A DNA stretch of 17,881 nucleotides from Aquificaceae bacterium (lineage in GTDB: Bacteria; Aquificota; Aquificia; Aquificales; Aquificaceae). This document shows, one piece after another, positions 7,170-14,938 of this stretch. Within the stretch, counting starts at the first letter, position 1. The number at the start of each line of letters is the position of its first letter. Under the pieces are notes generated by a model. It was not told where the DNA came from, did not search any database, and was given only the letters and a program-made list of their open reading frames with translations. The translations under genes were made by a program, and so were the position numbers. The stretch lies in assembly GCA_015490105.1 (NCBI GenBank), contig WFYK01000117.1:1-17881 (forward strand), in the 5' to 3' direction.

Positions 7170-8431
7170 AATAGAGGTTCTATTCTGGTTTTTATCCACT
7201 TGGGATCCCACCACTCAAGCGGGGTAACCTCGTAGCCTTGGATCAAGATCCCAAAGTGGAGGTGATCACCGAAAGCGAGGCCTGTGGTGTCGGTAAAGCC
7301 TATAATTTGGCCCTTATTTACCTTTTGGCCTTCTTTTACATCGTAATCCGCAAGATGAGCATATAAACTCATGAGACCAAAGCCATGGTCGATAATTACC
7401 GTATTTCCATATATTCCCAGATCCCCTGCAAAAACCACAACTCCGCTGTTGGAAGCAGGGATGGGAGCGTTTCTAACAGAGGCAAGGTCATAACCCAGGT
7501 GAACGCTCTCGCTGACAAATTTTCCCCTGTATGTGTATATGCGCTTCTCCCCAAAGAGGGAAATCACTTTGCTGTTTTTGAGTTGAAGGAAGTGCCCTTG
7601 CCAGAGTTTTTCTCCTACCGAGCGCTGTCCTATTTTCCTTATTTGGTTTTCGTTCTCCCTTCGTAAGTCTTCGTTTATCTTCTTGAAAAGATCTGGTAGA
7701 GGGATCGCTTCATCGTAGCCCAAAATTTCCAAGGCCTTTGCCCTAAGAGACTCTTCCATTTTGGATATTTCTATCCTGAAGGTTTTAAACCTGTTTCTGC
7801 GAACGTTTACCTTGAGAAGGACGGTGCTTACGTTTCCTACTTCATCCTCCGCAACCAGTTTTACAGTTTTTCCTTTGAAGTTACGGGGAACCGCAAAGAG
7901 GATAACCTGAACCCTATCCGATAAAGGGTAGCTTTTGAAGATCCGATCGCCTACTTCGAGCTTCAAAGAAGCCTTCTCTTTTAGGTTTACCTTAACACCC
8001 CCGCTTCCCCCTTGAAGTATGTTGGAAGTGTAAAAGAGAACTTTAAGTCTCGGAGGAACGGTATCTACTTTGGCCTTTACTTCGTATCTGTCCTTCAACA
8101 CAAAAAACCTTTTTATTTCCACGACCACCTTAGCGTCACCGTCGGAAAGTCCGACCTTTCTCGGTTCAACTTTAAAGGAAACCTCATGGATGTTTTCACG
8201 AAGAATATCCTTGAATAAGGTAAACTCCTTTCCTCCTTGGATTGCTATTACGGAAATCTCTCCGGATCTGGGAGGGGGATCTATATAAAGCTTCACCTCT
8301 TTGGATCGGGGAAGCTTTTCAAGTTGTTTGAGACCCGAAACTTCAGGCTTGAACAGAAAAACGTTGTATAGGGTAAAACCAACAATAGTAAAAAGAGCAA
8401 GAAACACCACCAACCTCACTATCTTTTTCAT
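7163..8431 (-). CDS. Membrane-anchored M23 (LytM-type) metallopeptidase
   Basis: A 422-aa protein with an N-terminal membrane anchor (residues about 5-26, after MKK), a long periplasmic region and a C-terminal peptidase M23 domain. The zinc ligands and catalytic His of LytM-like endopeptidases are all present: H311 and D315 (HLGYD), H359 (YAHL), and H390/H392 (HLHF). It should therefore be an active enzyme cutting peptide cross-links in murein, not a degenerate activator such as EnvC. Residues about 55-210 look like two beta-sandwich modules; a segment at 190-200 (AEDEVGN) resembles Ig-like repeats. The Lys/Glu-rich helical part at 215-265 may be a linker. The start ATG overlaps the prmA stop in an ATGA, with GAGGG upstream, so translation is coupled. 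The 3' end overlaps the convergent phosphatase gene by 7 bp. Confidence 0.88.
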   Translation of the reverse strand: MKKIVRLVVFLALFTIVGFTLYNVFLFKPEVSGLKQLEKLPRSKEVKLYIDPPPRSGEISVIAIQGGKEFTLFKDILRENIHEVSFKVEPRKVGLSDGDAKVVVEIKRFFVLKDRYEVKAKVDTVPPRLKVLFYTSNILQGGSGGVKVNLKEKASLKLEVGDRIFKSYPLSDRVQVILFAVPRNFKGKTVKLVAEDEVGNVSTVLLKVNVRRNRFKTFRIEISKMEESLRAKALEILGYDEAIPLPDLFKKINEDLRRENENQIRKIGQRSVGEKLWQGHFLQLKNSKVISLFGEKRIYTYRGKFVSESVHLGYDLASVRNAPIPASNSGVVVFAGDLGIYGNTVIIDHGFGLMSLYAHLADYDVKEGQKVNKGQIIGFTDTTGLAFGDHLHFGILIQGYEVTPLEWWDPKWIKTRIEPLFQ

Positions 8432-9165
8432 TTGACTACCCTCAGGGCATACCAGTTTTCTTCAGTAAGTATTCTATCCGCGCTCAAGTTAAAGGAAGAG
8501 ATCATCGCTTCTATCTCTTTAAGCTCACCTTCTCCGTATATGCCCGACAGCAGACAAACCCTTTCAGCCTTTTCCAAAATGTCCGCAAGCACTCTTTTGA
8601 AAATCTCCGTTTCAAGGTTTGCCACCACAACGTCAAAAGAATCTTTTACCTCTTTAGCCTCTCCAACACAAAATTCCACGAAAACACCGTTAGCTTTAGC
8701 ATTCTCTTTGGCCTCCTCTACCGCTTTAGGATCAACGTCTATACCTACAACCATTCCCGCTCCGAGGATCTTACCAGCTATGGCGAGGATACCGCTTCCG
8801 GTTCCCACGTCTAAGAGACTCTCCCCTTCCTTTAGGGTTTCAACCATAAGTCTCAAAGCAAGTTTCGTGGAAGGATGAAGGCCGGTTCCGAAGGCTAATC
8901 CCGGCTTTATGAATATTACCTTTTTCCAGGGGGGAAGTATAACGAGATCCTCTACCTCCACAGGGCCGAAGGAGTGTTTCCAGTTGGTCCAGTCCTGAGG
9001 AATCTCTTCAACCTTTAAAGGTTCAAGACCTTCTAAAGGGTTGTAACAGGCAAAGGTTATGCTTTCACTGTCTCTTGAAAGGATCTCAACGGGTAAACCC
9101 CTCAAGAGAACTTTATCTTCAAAGTCCTCTTCAGGTAGGCTGTAAACAAAGCGCTTGACTTTCAG
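8428..9165 (-). CDS. prmA: Ribosomal protein L11 methyltransferase PrmA, likely CTG start
   Basis: PrmA methylates lysine side chains and the N-terminal amino group of ribosomal protein L11 using S-adenosylmethionine. Visible: IPQDWTNWK, then PGLAFGTGLHPSTKLALRLM (the PrmA-specific joint to the catalytic domain), SAM motif I DVGTGSGILAIAGK, GIDVDPKAVEEAKENA (motif II) and VVANLETEI, equivalent to the N-x-L-x-x-x-I substrate loop. The first standard start in frame is a TTG at 9105 (225 aa) with no good ribosome-binding site, and it truncates the N-terminal domain. The frame stays open upstream and reads KVKRFVYSLPEEDFEDKVL, which looks like real protein. The only candidate start there is the CTG at 9165, 8 nt after GAGGAGGAG and overlapping the previous stop as CTGA. 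That gives 245 aa. The start is inference; the identity is firm. Confidence 0.92.
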   Translation of the reverse strand: MKVKRFVYSLPEEDFEDKVLLRGLPVEILSRDSESITFACYNPLEGLEPLKVEEIPQDWTNWKHSFGPVEVEDLVILPPWKKVIFIKPGLAFGTGLHPSTKLALRLMVETLKEGESLLDVGTGSGILAIAGKILGAGMVVGIDVDPKAVEEAKENAKANGVFVEFCVGEAKEVKDSFDVVVANLETEIFKRVLADILEKAERVCLLSGIYGEGELKEIEAMISSFNLSADRILTEENWYALRVVK

Positions 9166-10214
9166 GTTTGATTCTCCTCCTCAACGACCCGTCTAAATTC
9201 TTGATACAGGGAAGAAACTAAGTTTTTAGCTTCTTCCAAGCTCCTTTTTTCTTCGAGAAGATCTTCGAGAGCGTCGAGCATATCTGCAACTATCCTCAAA
9301 GCTTTTTCCGTTTTTTGAGCTTTGTGTCCTACGAGATCGAGTTTTCCTATCGCTCCGAGGATAGTTTCCCTCACACTTCTCAACACCTTAACGTCGTCCT
9401 CCGCAGCCTTTCTAACGTAGTCCATAAAGTCAACGAAGTTCTGAGCCATCCAAAGGAGATCCCTGTTGAGAACTTTTGAAAACTCTGCCTGATCCTTTTC
9501 AAGTTCGGAAACTCTGGTAGAAAACGCCCTCTGCTTCTCTATCTGATCGCTGAAGCTCTTTTGTAACCTCTTTATGGACTCGATAATTTCCGATGCGAGC
9601 TCGTTGGTTCTGACCGAAGCACGCCTGACCTCATCCGCTATAACTTTAAAACCTCTGCCCTCCTCTCCAAGCCGGGCCGCTTCTATGTAGGCGTTCAGAG
9701 CTATTATCTCTATTAGCTCCGCAATAGTCATTATCCTCTGGGCGCTCGCGGTAAGTTTTTCAACGTCCTTTCCAAGATCTTCGAGTCCAGCTTCAAGCTC
9801 TTGAGATCCTATCTTTACGAGGTTCCCACTTTCTGTGAGGAAGTTTATTTTTTCCAGAAACCTTTTCTTTAAGTATTCGGTAGATTTTCCGCATACACAG
9901 TCTCCGTCCGCAAAGGGACAAACCTCTGGATGGTTCCTGAGTTCCCACACCTTGTCCCGGACTTCCTTTGGCATTTCCGCAAGGGAATAACCTATTTGAG
10001 ACGTATGGGCACAGGTTACATACTGTTCAAAAGCGACGAAGTCTTTGAGTCTTTCCTCAACCGCTTTGAAAAAGTCGTTGAGTTTCTCCAATATATCTCC
10101 AAAGAGAGAATCTATTTCCGAAAGACCGAGGTTAGAAAGCAATCCCTTTGACTCTCCTACGGTTTTTATCAGCACCCTTAGAACTTCAGGGTAACCCTTT
10201 TCTTTTGTAACCAT
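9162..10214 (-). CDS. Soluble chemoreceptor-like (MCP signalling domain) protein with an N-terminal Cys cluster
   Basis: A 350-aa, mostly alpha-helical protein with no membrane segment. Residues 162-205 (ELIEIIALNAYIEAARLGEE, then GRGFKVIADEVRRAS) are a clear match to the hairpin tip of methyl-accepting chemotaxis proteins, the part that normally binds CheA and CheW. The flanking helices (about 30-60, 130-160 and 205-345) are long and charged, as in a coiled-coil bundle, but short for a full receptor. Before the hairpin sits a Cys cluster: C68 in TCAHTS, then C99, C106 and C108 in CPFADGDCVCGK. It could bind zinc or an Fe-S cluster or sense redox. CVCGK recalls the C-x-x-G-K/x-W motif of CZB zinc domains, but the later His pair of CZB is not seen. 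The start ATG has AGGGAG upstream and lies 11 nt after the EAL/HDOD gene. Confidence 0.8.
   Translation of the reverse strand: MVTKEKGYPEVLRVLIKTVGESKGLLSNLGLSEIDSLFGDILEKLNDFFKAVEERLKDFVAFEQYVTCAHTSQIGYSLAEMPKEVRDKVWELRNHPEVCPFADGDCVCGKSTEYLKKRFLEKINFLTESGNLVKIGSQELEAGLEDLGKDVEKLTASAQRIMTIAELIEIIALNAYIEAARLGEEGRGFKVIADEVRRASVRTNELASEIIESIKRLQKSFSDQIEKQRAFSTRVSELEKDQAEFSKVLNRDLLWMAQNFVDFMDYVRKAAEDDVKVLRSVRETILGAIGKLDLVGHKAQKTEKALRIVADMLDALEDLLEEKRSLEEAKNLVSSLYQEFRRVVEEENQT
9174..9182 (-). promoter_or_regulatory. Shine-Dalgarno GAGGAGGAG upstream of the proposed prmA CTG start
   Basis: GAGGAGGAG (also coding Glu-Glu-Glu near the end of the upstream gene) is followed by the 8-nt spacer AATCAAAC and then CTG (9165-9163). 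Spacing and strength are ideal for a start at that CTG, and no ATG, GTG or TTG exists at a useful distance. Confidence 0.6.
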
Positions 10215-10225
10215 GGTGATCTCCC

Positions 10226-11452
10226 TTAGAGTTTTATGATATCCTCCGCTTTAGCTACAGCCTCAAGCAACTTCTCTTTTAAAAACTCCTTGGGAACACC
10301 GCTCTCTTTAGAGACTTCCTCCAACAGCTCTTCGGGTATCTCTTCGTATTCCGCTTCAGTCAGTTTTTCAACAATATTTAGGATCCTGTGTAGTGTTCCT
10401 TCTTCCCCCGTGTAAGCCTTTATTATCCTCTCATCTACGCTAACCTCCTTAAGAAATTCCACCTTATCTACTCCGAGTATCTCATCTATCAAGGAAAAGA
10501 GACCCACGAGGTAAGCCTCGTTAGCAAGGGAAGGTGAGAGTTTCTTAGCTATTTCCTCAGAGAGGATAGCTCTGATGAGGGATTTTCTCCAAAGGTTAGG
10601 ATTTTCTACGCTCATGTAGTCGTTTGCAGCGATAAGGAGAGTAAACTTCCTCAAGTTTGCCATTCCTAAATAACTGCAAGCTTGGACTATGTCCTTTATC
10701 TCCTTTCTCTTGGCAAAGTAGGCGGAGTTTACAAACCTCAGGAGCTTTGCGGACATTCCCACGTCCGAAGCCACTATCCGGGCAAACTCCTTTATGCTTC
10801 TTGCGGTGTTGAGTGCTCCTATCATACGCATGAGGGTTGTCTTTAAAAAGGGAGCTACCTCAAACTCTTTTATAATCTGAGGTTTATCAAAGTAGTAACC
10901 TTGGAAGAAATCTCCTAAGGGTTTTACTCGCTCATAGTCCTCTTGCGTTTCTATTTTCGAAACGAGAACCTTTTTGTTGTTGCGCCTCACCGCGGAGCTT
11001 TTACCTTCGTCTAAATTCTTAGCGGAAAACTCCACTATGTATACTCTCTCAAGCAGTTCCACGAATTTTCCTGAATATAGATCCTCCGACAGAGCGAAAA
11101 GGGAACCTTCCTTCCTCAAAGAATCTATACGCTTTAACGCCAAAGAATAAACCGATTGTCCTATCTCCACGTTGGAGGGGATAACTTCAAATATCATTTT
11201 CCTCAAAGGGAGAAGATCCAAACTCCTATTCAAAATGGAATCCAAGGTAACGTTCATGAAGATGTTCTTTCCGTCGGAAACCCTTTGGATACCGAGTTCC
11301 GCGATAAGTTCCGCCACTATGAACGTAGCTTTGTTGTATGATACTTCCGTAGGATATCTATCCTCTTGACCTTTCCTCCTTAAAAAAACTTCGTAGCCGT
11401 AAATCTCCCCCTCCGCGTCATATACCCGCTGGCGAGCTATTACGAAGCTCAT
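10226..11452 (-). CDS. EAL-HDOD (YuxH/CdgJ-type) signalling protein with a degenerate EAL domain
   Basis: A 408-aa cytoplasmic protein. Residues 1-195 resemble the EAL-like N-half of the YuxH family: [20 protein letters not shown] at the start and [24 protein letters not shown] (168-191), matching the usual 'E..e.f..a..lG...fQGyffskP' end. The residues that bind metal and cyclic-di-GMP in active EAL enzymes are largely lost (YEVFLR in place of the EAL motif, FEVIPSN for LELTE, DLYSG for DDFGTG), so it is not expected to hydrolyse c-di-GMP. Residues 200-390 form an HDOD domain ([30 protein letters not shown]), a helical signalling fold of unknown biochemistry. The ATG lies inside the glyA 3' end (35-bp overlap) with AGAGGA before it, so it is translated from the glyA mRNA. 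It pairs with the chemoreceptor-like gene 11 nt downstream. Confidence 0.86.
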   Translation of the reverse strand: MSFVIARQRVYDAEGEIYGYEVFLRRKGQEDRYPTEVSYNKATFIVAELIAELGIQRVSDGKNIFMNVTLDSILNRSLDLLPLRKMIFEVIPSNVEIGQSVYSLALKRIDSLRKEGSLFALSEDLYSGKFVELLERVYIVEFSAKNLDEGKSSAVRRNNKKVLVSKIETQEDYERVKPLGDFFQGYYFDKPQIIKEFEVAPFLKTTLMRMIGALNTARSIKEFARIVASDVGMSAKLLRFVNSAYFAKRKEIKDIVQACSYLGMANLRKFTLLIAANDYMSVENPNLWRKSLIRAILSEEIAKKLSPSLANEAYLVGLFSLIDEILGVDKVEFLKEVSVDERIIKAYTGEEGTLHRILNIVEKLTEAEYEEIPEELLEEVSKESGVPKEFLKEKLLEAVAKAEDIIKL

Positions 11453-12704
11453 TTATCCTCTCCCTCAGTTCCGGGTAAAGGGGAAAACTCTCACAGAGTT
11501 CCCTTACCTCCTCCTTAACCTTCTCTATAACTTTTTCGTCATCGAGGTTCTCTATTACAGTTAAGATAAGTTTTGCGATCTTTCTCATTTCATCTTCCTT
11601 CATTCCTCTCGTGGTGAGGGCGGAGGTTCCTATCCTTATTCCGCTCGTTTTTGTAGGAGGGAGGGGATCGAAAGGAACCGCGTTTTTGTTGACCGTTATC
11701 CCCGCTCTTTCAAGAGCTTTTTCTACCTCTTTACCTGTCAAATTCTTAGGTCTTAAATCTACCAATACTATGTGGCTGTCCGTCCCGCCGGTAACTATCT
11801 TCAACCCACCCTTTAAGAGTTCCTCCGCAAGGGCTTTTGCGTTCATAACCACTTGTTTGGCGTAAGTTTTGAACTCTTCCGTCATAGCCTCTTTGAAAGC
11901 AACCGCTTTGGCAGCTATAACGTGCATCAAGGGACCACCTTGAATTCCGGGAAAGACGGATTTATCCACAGCTTTGGCAAACTCTTCTTTACAGAGGATG
12001 AAACCACTTCTGGGTCCCCTCAGGGTCTTATGGGTGGTAGAGGTCACAAAGTGAGCGTGAGGGACGGGATTAGGATAAACTCCTCCCGCTATCAGCCCAG
12101 CGTAGTGGGCCATGTCTACCATAAGGAAAGCCCCTACTTCATCCGCTATCTCCCTTAGCTTTGCCCAGTCTATAACCCTCGGATAGGCGGATGCCCCGCC
12201 TACTATCATCTTAGGTTTATGCTCTTTCGCGAGTGTGTATATTTGGTCGTAGTCAATTAGCTCGGTTTCCGGGTTCACTCCGTATTGAACTACGTTGAAG
12301 AGTTTCCCGGAGAAGTTGACCTTCGCACCGTGGGTCAGGTGTCCGCCGTGGGCAAGGTTCATCCCCATTATGGTGTCGCCGGGTTTCAGAACCGCCAAGT
12401 AAACCGCCATGTTCGCCTGAGAACCCGAATGGGGCTGAACGTTAGCGTGCTCCGCTCCGAAGAGCTTCTTTGCCCTCTCTATAGCGAGCTTTTCCGCTAC
12501 GTCTACGAACTCACAACCACCGTAATAGCGTTTTTCGGGAAGACCTTCCGCATACTTGTTAGTAAGCACGCTTCCGGTGGCCTCCAGAACCGCCAAAGAG
12601 GTGAAGTTTTCGGAGGCTATCATCTCAAGATGGTAGAACTGCCTTTCATACTCCTTGACAATAACCTCAAAGATTTCCGGATCCGTTTTCAACAGGTGTT
12701 CCAT
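11418..12704 (-). CDS. glyA: Serine hydroxymethyltransferase
   Basis: PLP enzyme that converts serine and tetrahydrofolate to glycine and 5,10-methylene-THF, the main source of one-carbon units for purine synthesis (see purH upstream). From the ATG at 12704 it is 428 aa, normal for the family. Visible: ASENFTS and [16 protein letters not shown] near the N-terminus, [22 protein letters not shown], the PLP lysine in [14 protein letters not shown] (K226), and the C-terminal [17 protein letters not shown] three codons upstream lies within the -10 sequence and has no ribosome-binding site, so the ATG is preferred. No Shine-Dalgarno precedes the ATG; instead TATAAT ends 8 nt before it, suggesting a leaderless transcript besides read-through from birA. 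The 3' end overlaps the EAL/HDOD gene by 35 bp. Confidence 0.97.
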   Translation of the reverse strand: MEHLLKTDPEIFEVIVKEYERQFYHLEMIASENFTSLAVLEATGSVLTNKYAEGLPEKRYYGGCEFVDVAEKLAIERAKKLFGAEHANVQPHSGSQANMAVYLAVLKPGDTIMGMNLAHGGHLTHGAKVNFSGKLFNVVQYGVNPETELIDYDQIYTLAKEHKPKMIVGGASAYPRVIDWAKLREIADEVGAFLMVDMAHYAGLIAGGVYPNPVPHAHFVTSTTHKTLRGPRSGFILCKEEFAKAVDKSVFPGIQGGPLMHVIAAKAVAFKEAMTEEFKTYAKQVVMNAKALAEELLKGGLKIVTGGTDSHIVLVDLRPKNLTGKEVEKALERAGITVNKNAVPFDPLPPTKTSGIRIGTSALTTRGMKEDEMRKIAKLILTVIENLDDEKVIEKVKEEVRELCESFPLYPELRERINELRNSSPAGI

Positions 12705-12712
12705 GGGTGGCA

Positions 12713-12718
12713 ATTATA
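12713..12718 (-). promoter_or_regulatory. -10 box (TATAAT) for glyA inside the 3' end of birA
   Basis: The minus strand reads TATAATTGCCACCCATG: a perfect TATAAT overlapping the birA stop codon and ending 8 nt before the glyA ATG. The layout TATAATTG-N6-ATG is identical to that at ispD. Only a poor -35 is visible (TGAGGT at 17 nt). No Shine-Dalgarno is present. This supports a leaderless glyA transcript starting at about the A of the ATG. Confidence 0.5.
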
Positions 12719-13418
12719 TCACTTCCCTGAGACTTACCTCACCGCAAGGAAGGGTCAAATTTCCTTTTTCGGTCTCAAGGATCAGAAAACCCTTATCGTC
12801 TATATCTTTGAAGGTTCCCCTGAAAGTTTGATCATCTGAAAAAAGGAAAACCTCACACCCCAAATAGAGGAGTTTCCCTTTTACTCTGTTCCTTATTTCT
12901 TTGAAACCGCCTTTAGCGTAGGCTTCTAATACTCTTTTAAGGTTATCGAGAAGACCCGAAAAGAAGTCCCTTTTGTCCCAACCTTTGCCGGTAGCCAACT
13001 TGAGAGAGATACTTCTGCTCTCTATGTCCGGAGGAAACTCCTCTTGGTTTAGGTTTATTCCTACACCTACCACTATTTTTTTTCCACTCTTTTCCGCAAG
13101 AACCCCTGCAAGTTTTCTGCCCATAAGGTAAACGTCGTTGGGCCACTTTATCTTAGCTTTTATGTCTAAAGTTTCCAAAAACTCGCAGATACCCAAACTT
13201 ACCGCCAAAGGGATCTGGAGAAACTCCCTAAAATCATCGTCTCTTAGGACGAAACTAAAGTATAGGCCTCCCTCTCTGGACTCCCACCTCCTTCCTTTTC
13301 TTCCCCTTCCTTTTTTTTGCTTGTTGGCAACTACAAGGGTCCCGTAGGGGAAGTTACCTTCTTTTAGAAGGTCTTGGGTTGAGCCAGTCTCTTCGAGCCA
13401 AAGTAAACACTCAAACAT
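12714..13418 (-). CDS. birA: Biotin--[acetyl-CoA-carboxylase] ligase, monofunctional
   Basis: Biotin protein ligase joins biotin via biotinyl-5'-AMP to the biotin carrier lysine of carboxylases. At 234 aa it is the short form without the N-terminal DNA-binding helix-turn-helix of E. coli BirA, so it should not act as the biotin-operon repressor. Visible: ETGSTQDLL (biotin pocket), KKGRGRKGRRW (residues 35-45, the GRGRxGRxW adenylate loop), IKWPNDVYLMGRKLAGVLAE (catalytic lysines) and VVGVGINLN. The C-terminal 50 residues form the small SH3-like domain. Its ATG overlaps the purH stop by one base (TGATG), so it is translationally coupled to purH; no strong Shine-Dalgarno is seen. Aquificales depend on biotin carboxylases (for example in the reductive TCA cycle), a plausible reason to keep it in a housekeeping operon. 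Confidence 0.95.
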   Translation of the reverse strand: MFECLLWLEETGSTQDLLKEGNFPYGTLVVANKQKKGRGRKGRRWESREGGLYFSFVLRDDDFREFLQIPLAVSLGICEFLETLDIKAKIKWPNDVYLMGRKLAGVLAEKSGKKIVVGVGINLNQEEFPPDIESRSISLKLATGKGWDKRDFFSGLLDNLKRVLEAYAKGGFKEIRNRVKGKLLYLGCEVFLFSDDQTFRGTFKDIDDKGFLILETEKGNLTLPCGEVSLREVI

Positions 13419-14938
13419 CAGTGTCTGAAATGCCTCATCTTGGTTATAACCATGGCCATGTTGTGTTCGTTGACCGCTTCCAGAACCTCTTTGTCCCTTA
13501 TGGAACCTGAAGGGTGGATCACAGCGGTGATCCCTTCCTCGGAAGCTATGTCTATCGAATCCCTAAAAGGGAAAAAGGCTTCGGATGCTAAAACCGCTCC
13601 TTTGAGATCAAAGCCCCTTTCTTTAGCTTTCTTGATGGCACACTTTAAACTATCTACCCTTGAGACCTGACCCGAACCTATACCTAAGGTTCTTCCTTCT
13701 TTTGCAATTACCACCGCGTTGGACTTTACGTATTTACAAACTTTCCATGCAAAAAGAAGGTCTTCCATTTCTCTATCCGATGGTTTTCTATCGCTCACCA
13801 CTTCAAGGGTGCTGTATAGCTGTGTGTCTTCTTCCTGAAGGAGGTAACCCCCGCTGATCTTTTTAATGTCGTATCCGTAACTGAGCCCATGAACCTCCAA
13901 GAGCCTGAGGTTTTTCTTCTTGGAAAGAACCTCAAGGGCATCCTGAGAGAAGCTCGGAGCTACCACGACTTCGAGGAATATCTCTGTAAGTTTTTGAGCC
14001 AAAGCTTTTCCGACTTCGTCGTTGAATGCGACTATACCGCCGAAAGCGGATTGGGGGTCCGTTTCCAACGCACTGAGAAAGGCCTCTTCCAGATCTTTTC
14101 CTACCGCTACACCGCAAGGATTGTTGTGTTTCACAATTACACAAGCGGGAGAATTGGGAAACTCGGAAACTATCCTCATAGCGGAGTCCGCATCCAAGTA
14201 GTTGTTAAAGGACATTTCTTTTCCTTGAAGAACCTTTGACCTTGCGACTCCCACACTTTCGAAGGGACTCAAAGCCAAAAGACCCTTCTGATGCGGGTTC
14301 TCTCCGTAGCGGAGTGCCTTAGGATTTTTTAGGGGAATACTAAAGTGTTCGGGGAAGGTCTCCTGAGGAAAGAGATCCGAGAGTGTGTGAAAGATTAGAC
14401 TGTCGTAATAGGAGGTCAGGGCAAAGGCTTTGATCGCTAAGCGTGCCCTGTCTTCTTGGGTAAGCTTTTCACTTCTTAGTTTTTCTAACACCCAAGGGTA
14501 GTCTTTAGGATCCACAACTACTGTGACTCTAAGAAAGTTCTTTGCGGAAGCCCTTATAAGGGTCGGCCCACCTATGTCGATGAACTCTAGAAGGTCTCTG
14601 AGTTCCAAATTTTCCTTGGTTTTTTCTTCAAAAGGGTATAAGTTCACTACTACAAGGTCGAAGGGTTCTATCCCGAGTTCCCCTATTTCTCTTAGATCTT
14701 CATCTACCCAATCCCTGTATAGGATCCCGCCGTGGATCTTAGGGTGAAGCGTCTTTACCCTGCCCCCGAGTATCTCTGGAAAGCCCGTTATCTCGGAGAT
14801 CTCCCTTACGCTTATGCCTTCTTCTTTTAAAAGCTTAGCGGTTCCGCCCGTGGAAACTATCTCGTAACCCAGATCCTTGAGACCCTTAGCAAACTCTACT
14901 ATACCTTCCTTGTTGTATACGGAAAGAAGAGCCCTCAT
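13418..14938 (-). CDS. purH: Bifunctional AICAR formyltransferase / IMP cyclohydrolase
   Basis: PurH carries out the last two steps of IMP synthesis: formyl transfer from 10-formyl-THF to AICAR, and ring closure to IMP. From the ATG at 14938 it is 506 aa, normal. N-terminal cyclohydrolase (MGS-like) domain, about 1-190: ALLSVYNKEGI, IVSTGGTAKLL, SEITGFPEILGGRVKTLHPK, FIDIGGPTLIRASAKN. C-terminal transformylase domain: LRYGENPHQKG, NNYLDADSA, the catalytic KHNNPCG (K270, H271), FGGIVAFN and the typical ending MRHFRH. A GTG one codon upstream overlaps the previous stop, but the ATG forms a standard TGATG overlap and gives the usual MRALLSVY start, with AAGGA upstream. It sits between the MBL gene and birA, and shares folate one-carbon chemistry with glyA two genes on. 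Confidence 0.97.
   Translation of the reverse strand: MRALLSVYNKEGIVEFAKGLKDLGYEIVSTGGTAKLLKEEGISVREISEITGFPEILGGRVKTLHPKIHGGILYRDWVDEDLREIGELGIEPFDLVVVNLYPFEEKTKENLELRDLLEFIDIGGPTLIRASAKNFLRVTVVVDPKDYPWVLEKLRSEKLTQEDRARLAIKAFALTSYYDSLIFHTLSDLFPQETFPEHFSIPLKNPKALRYGENPHQKGLLALSPFESVGVARSKVLQGKEMSFNNYLDADSAMRIVSEFPNSPACVIVKHNNPCGVAVGKDLEEAFLSALETDPQSAFGGIVAFNDEVGKALAQKLTEIFLEVVVAPSFSQDALEVLSKKKNLRLLEVHGLSYGYDIKKISGGYLLQEEDTQLYSTLEVVSDRKPSDREMEDLLFAWKVCKYVKSNAVVIAKEGRTLGIGSGQVSRVDSLKCAIKKAKERGFDLKGAVLASEAFFPFRDSIDIASEEGITAVIHPSGSIRDKEVLEAVNEHNMAMVITKMRHFRH

Noticed and set aside
9105..9105. TTG at 9105 as the prmA start
   Set aside because: It has no ribosome-binding site and would remove about 20 protein-like residues of the N-terminal domain. 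The CTG at 9165 with a strong Shine-Dalgarno fits better, although this is not proven.
12285..12839. Plus-strand open frame (about 184 codons) opposite glyA and birA
   Set aside because: It spans two real genes on the other strand, has no convincing ribosome-binding site and no family resemblance.
13932..14144. Minus-strand small open frame within purH
   Set aside because: Out-of-frame shadow of purH, dominated by Arg, Ser and Gly, with no start signal.
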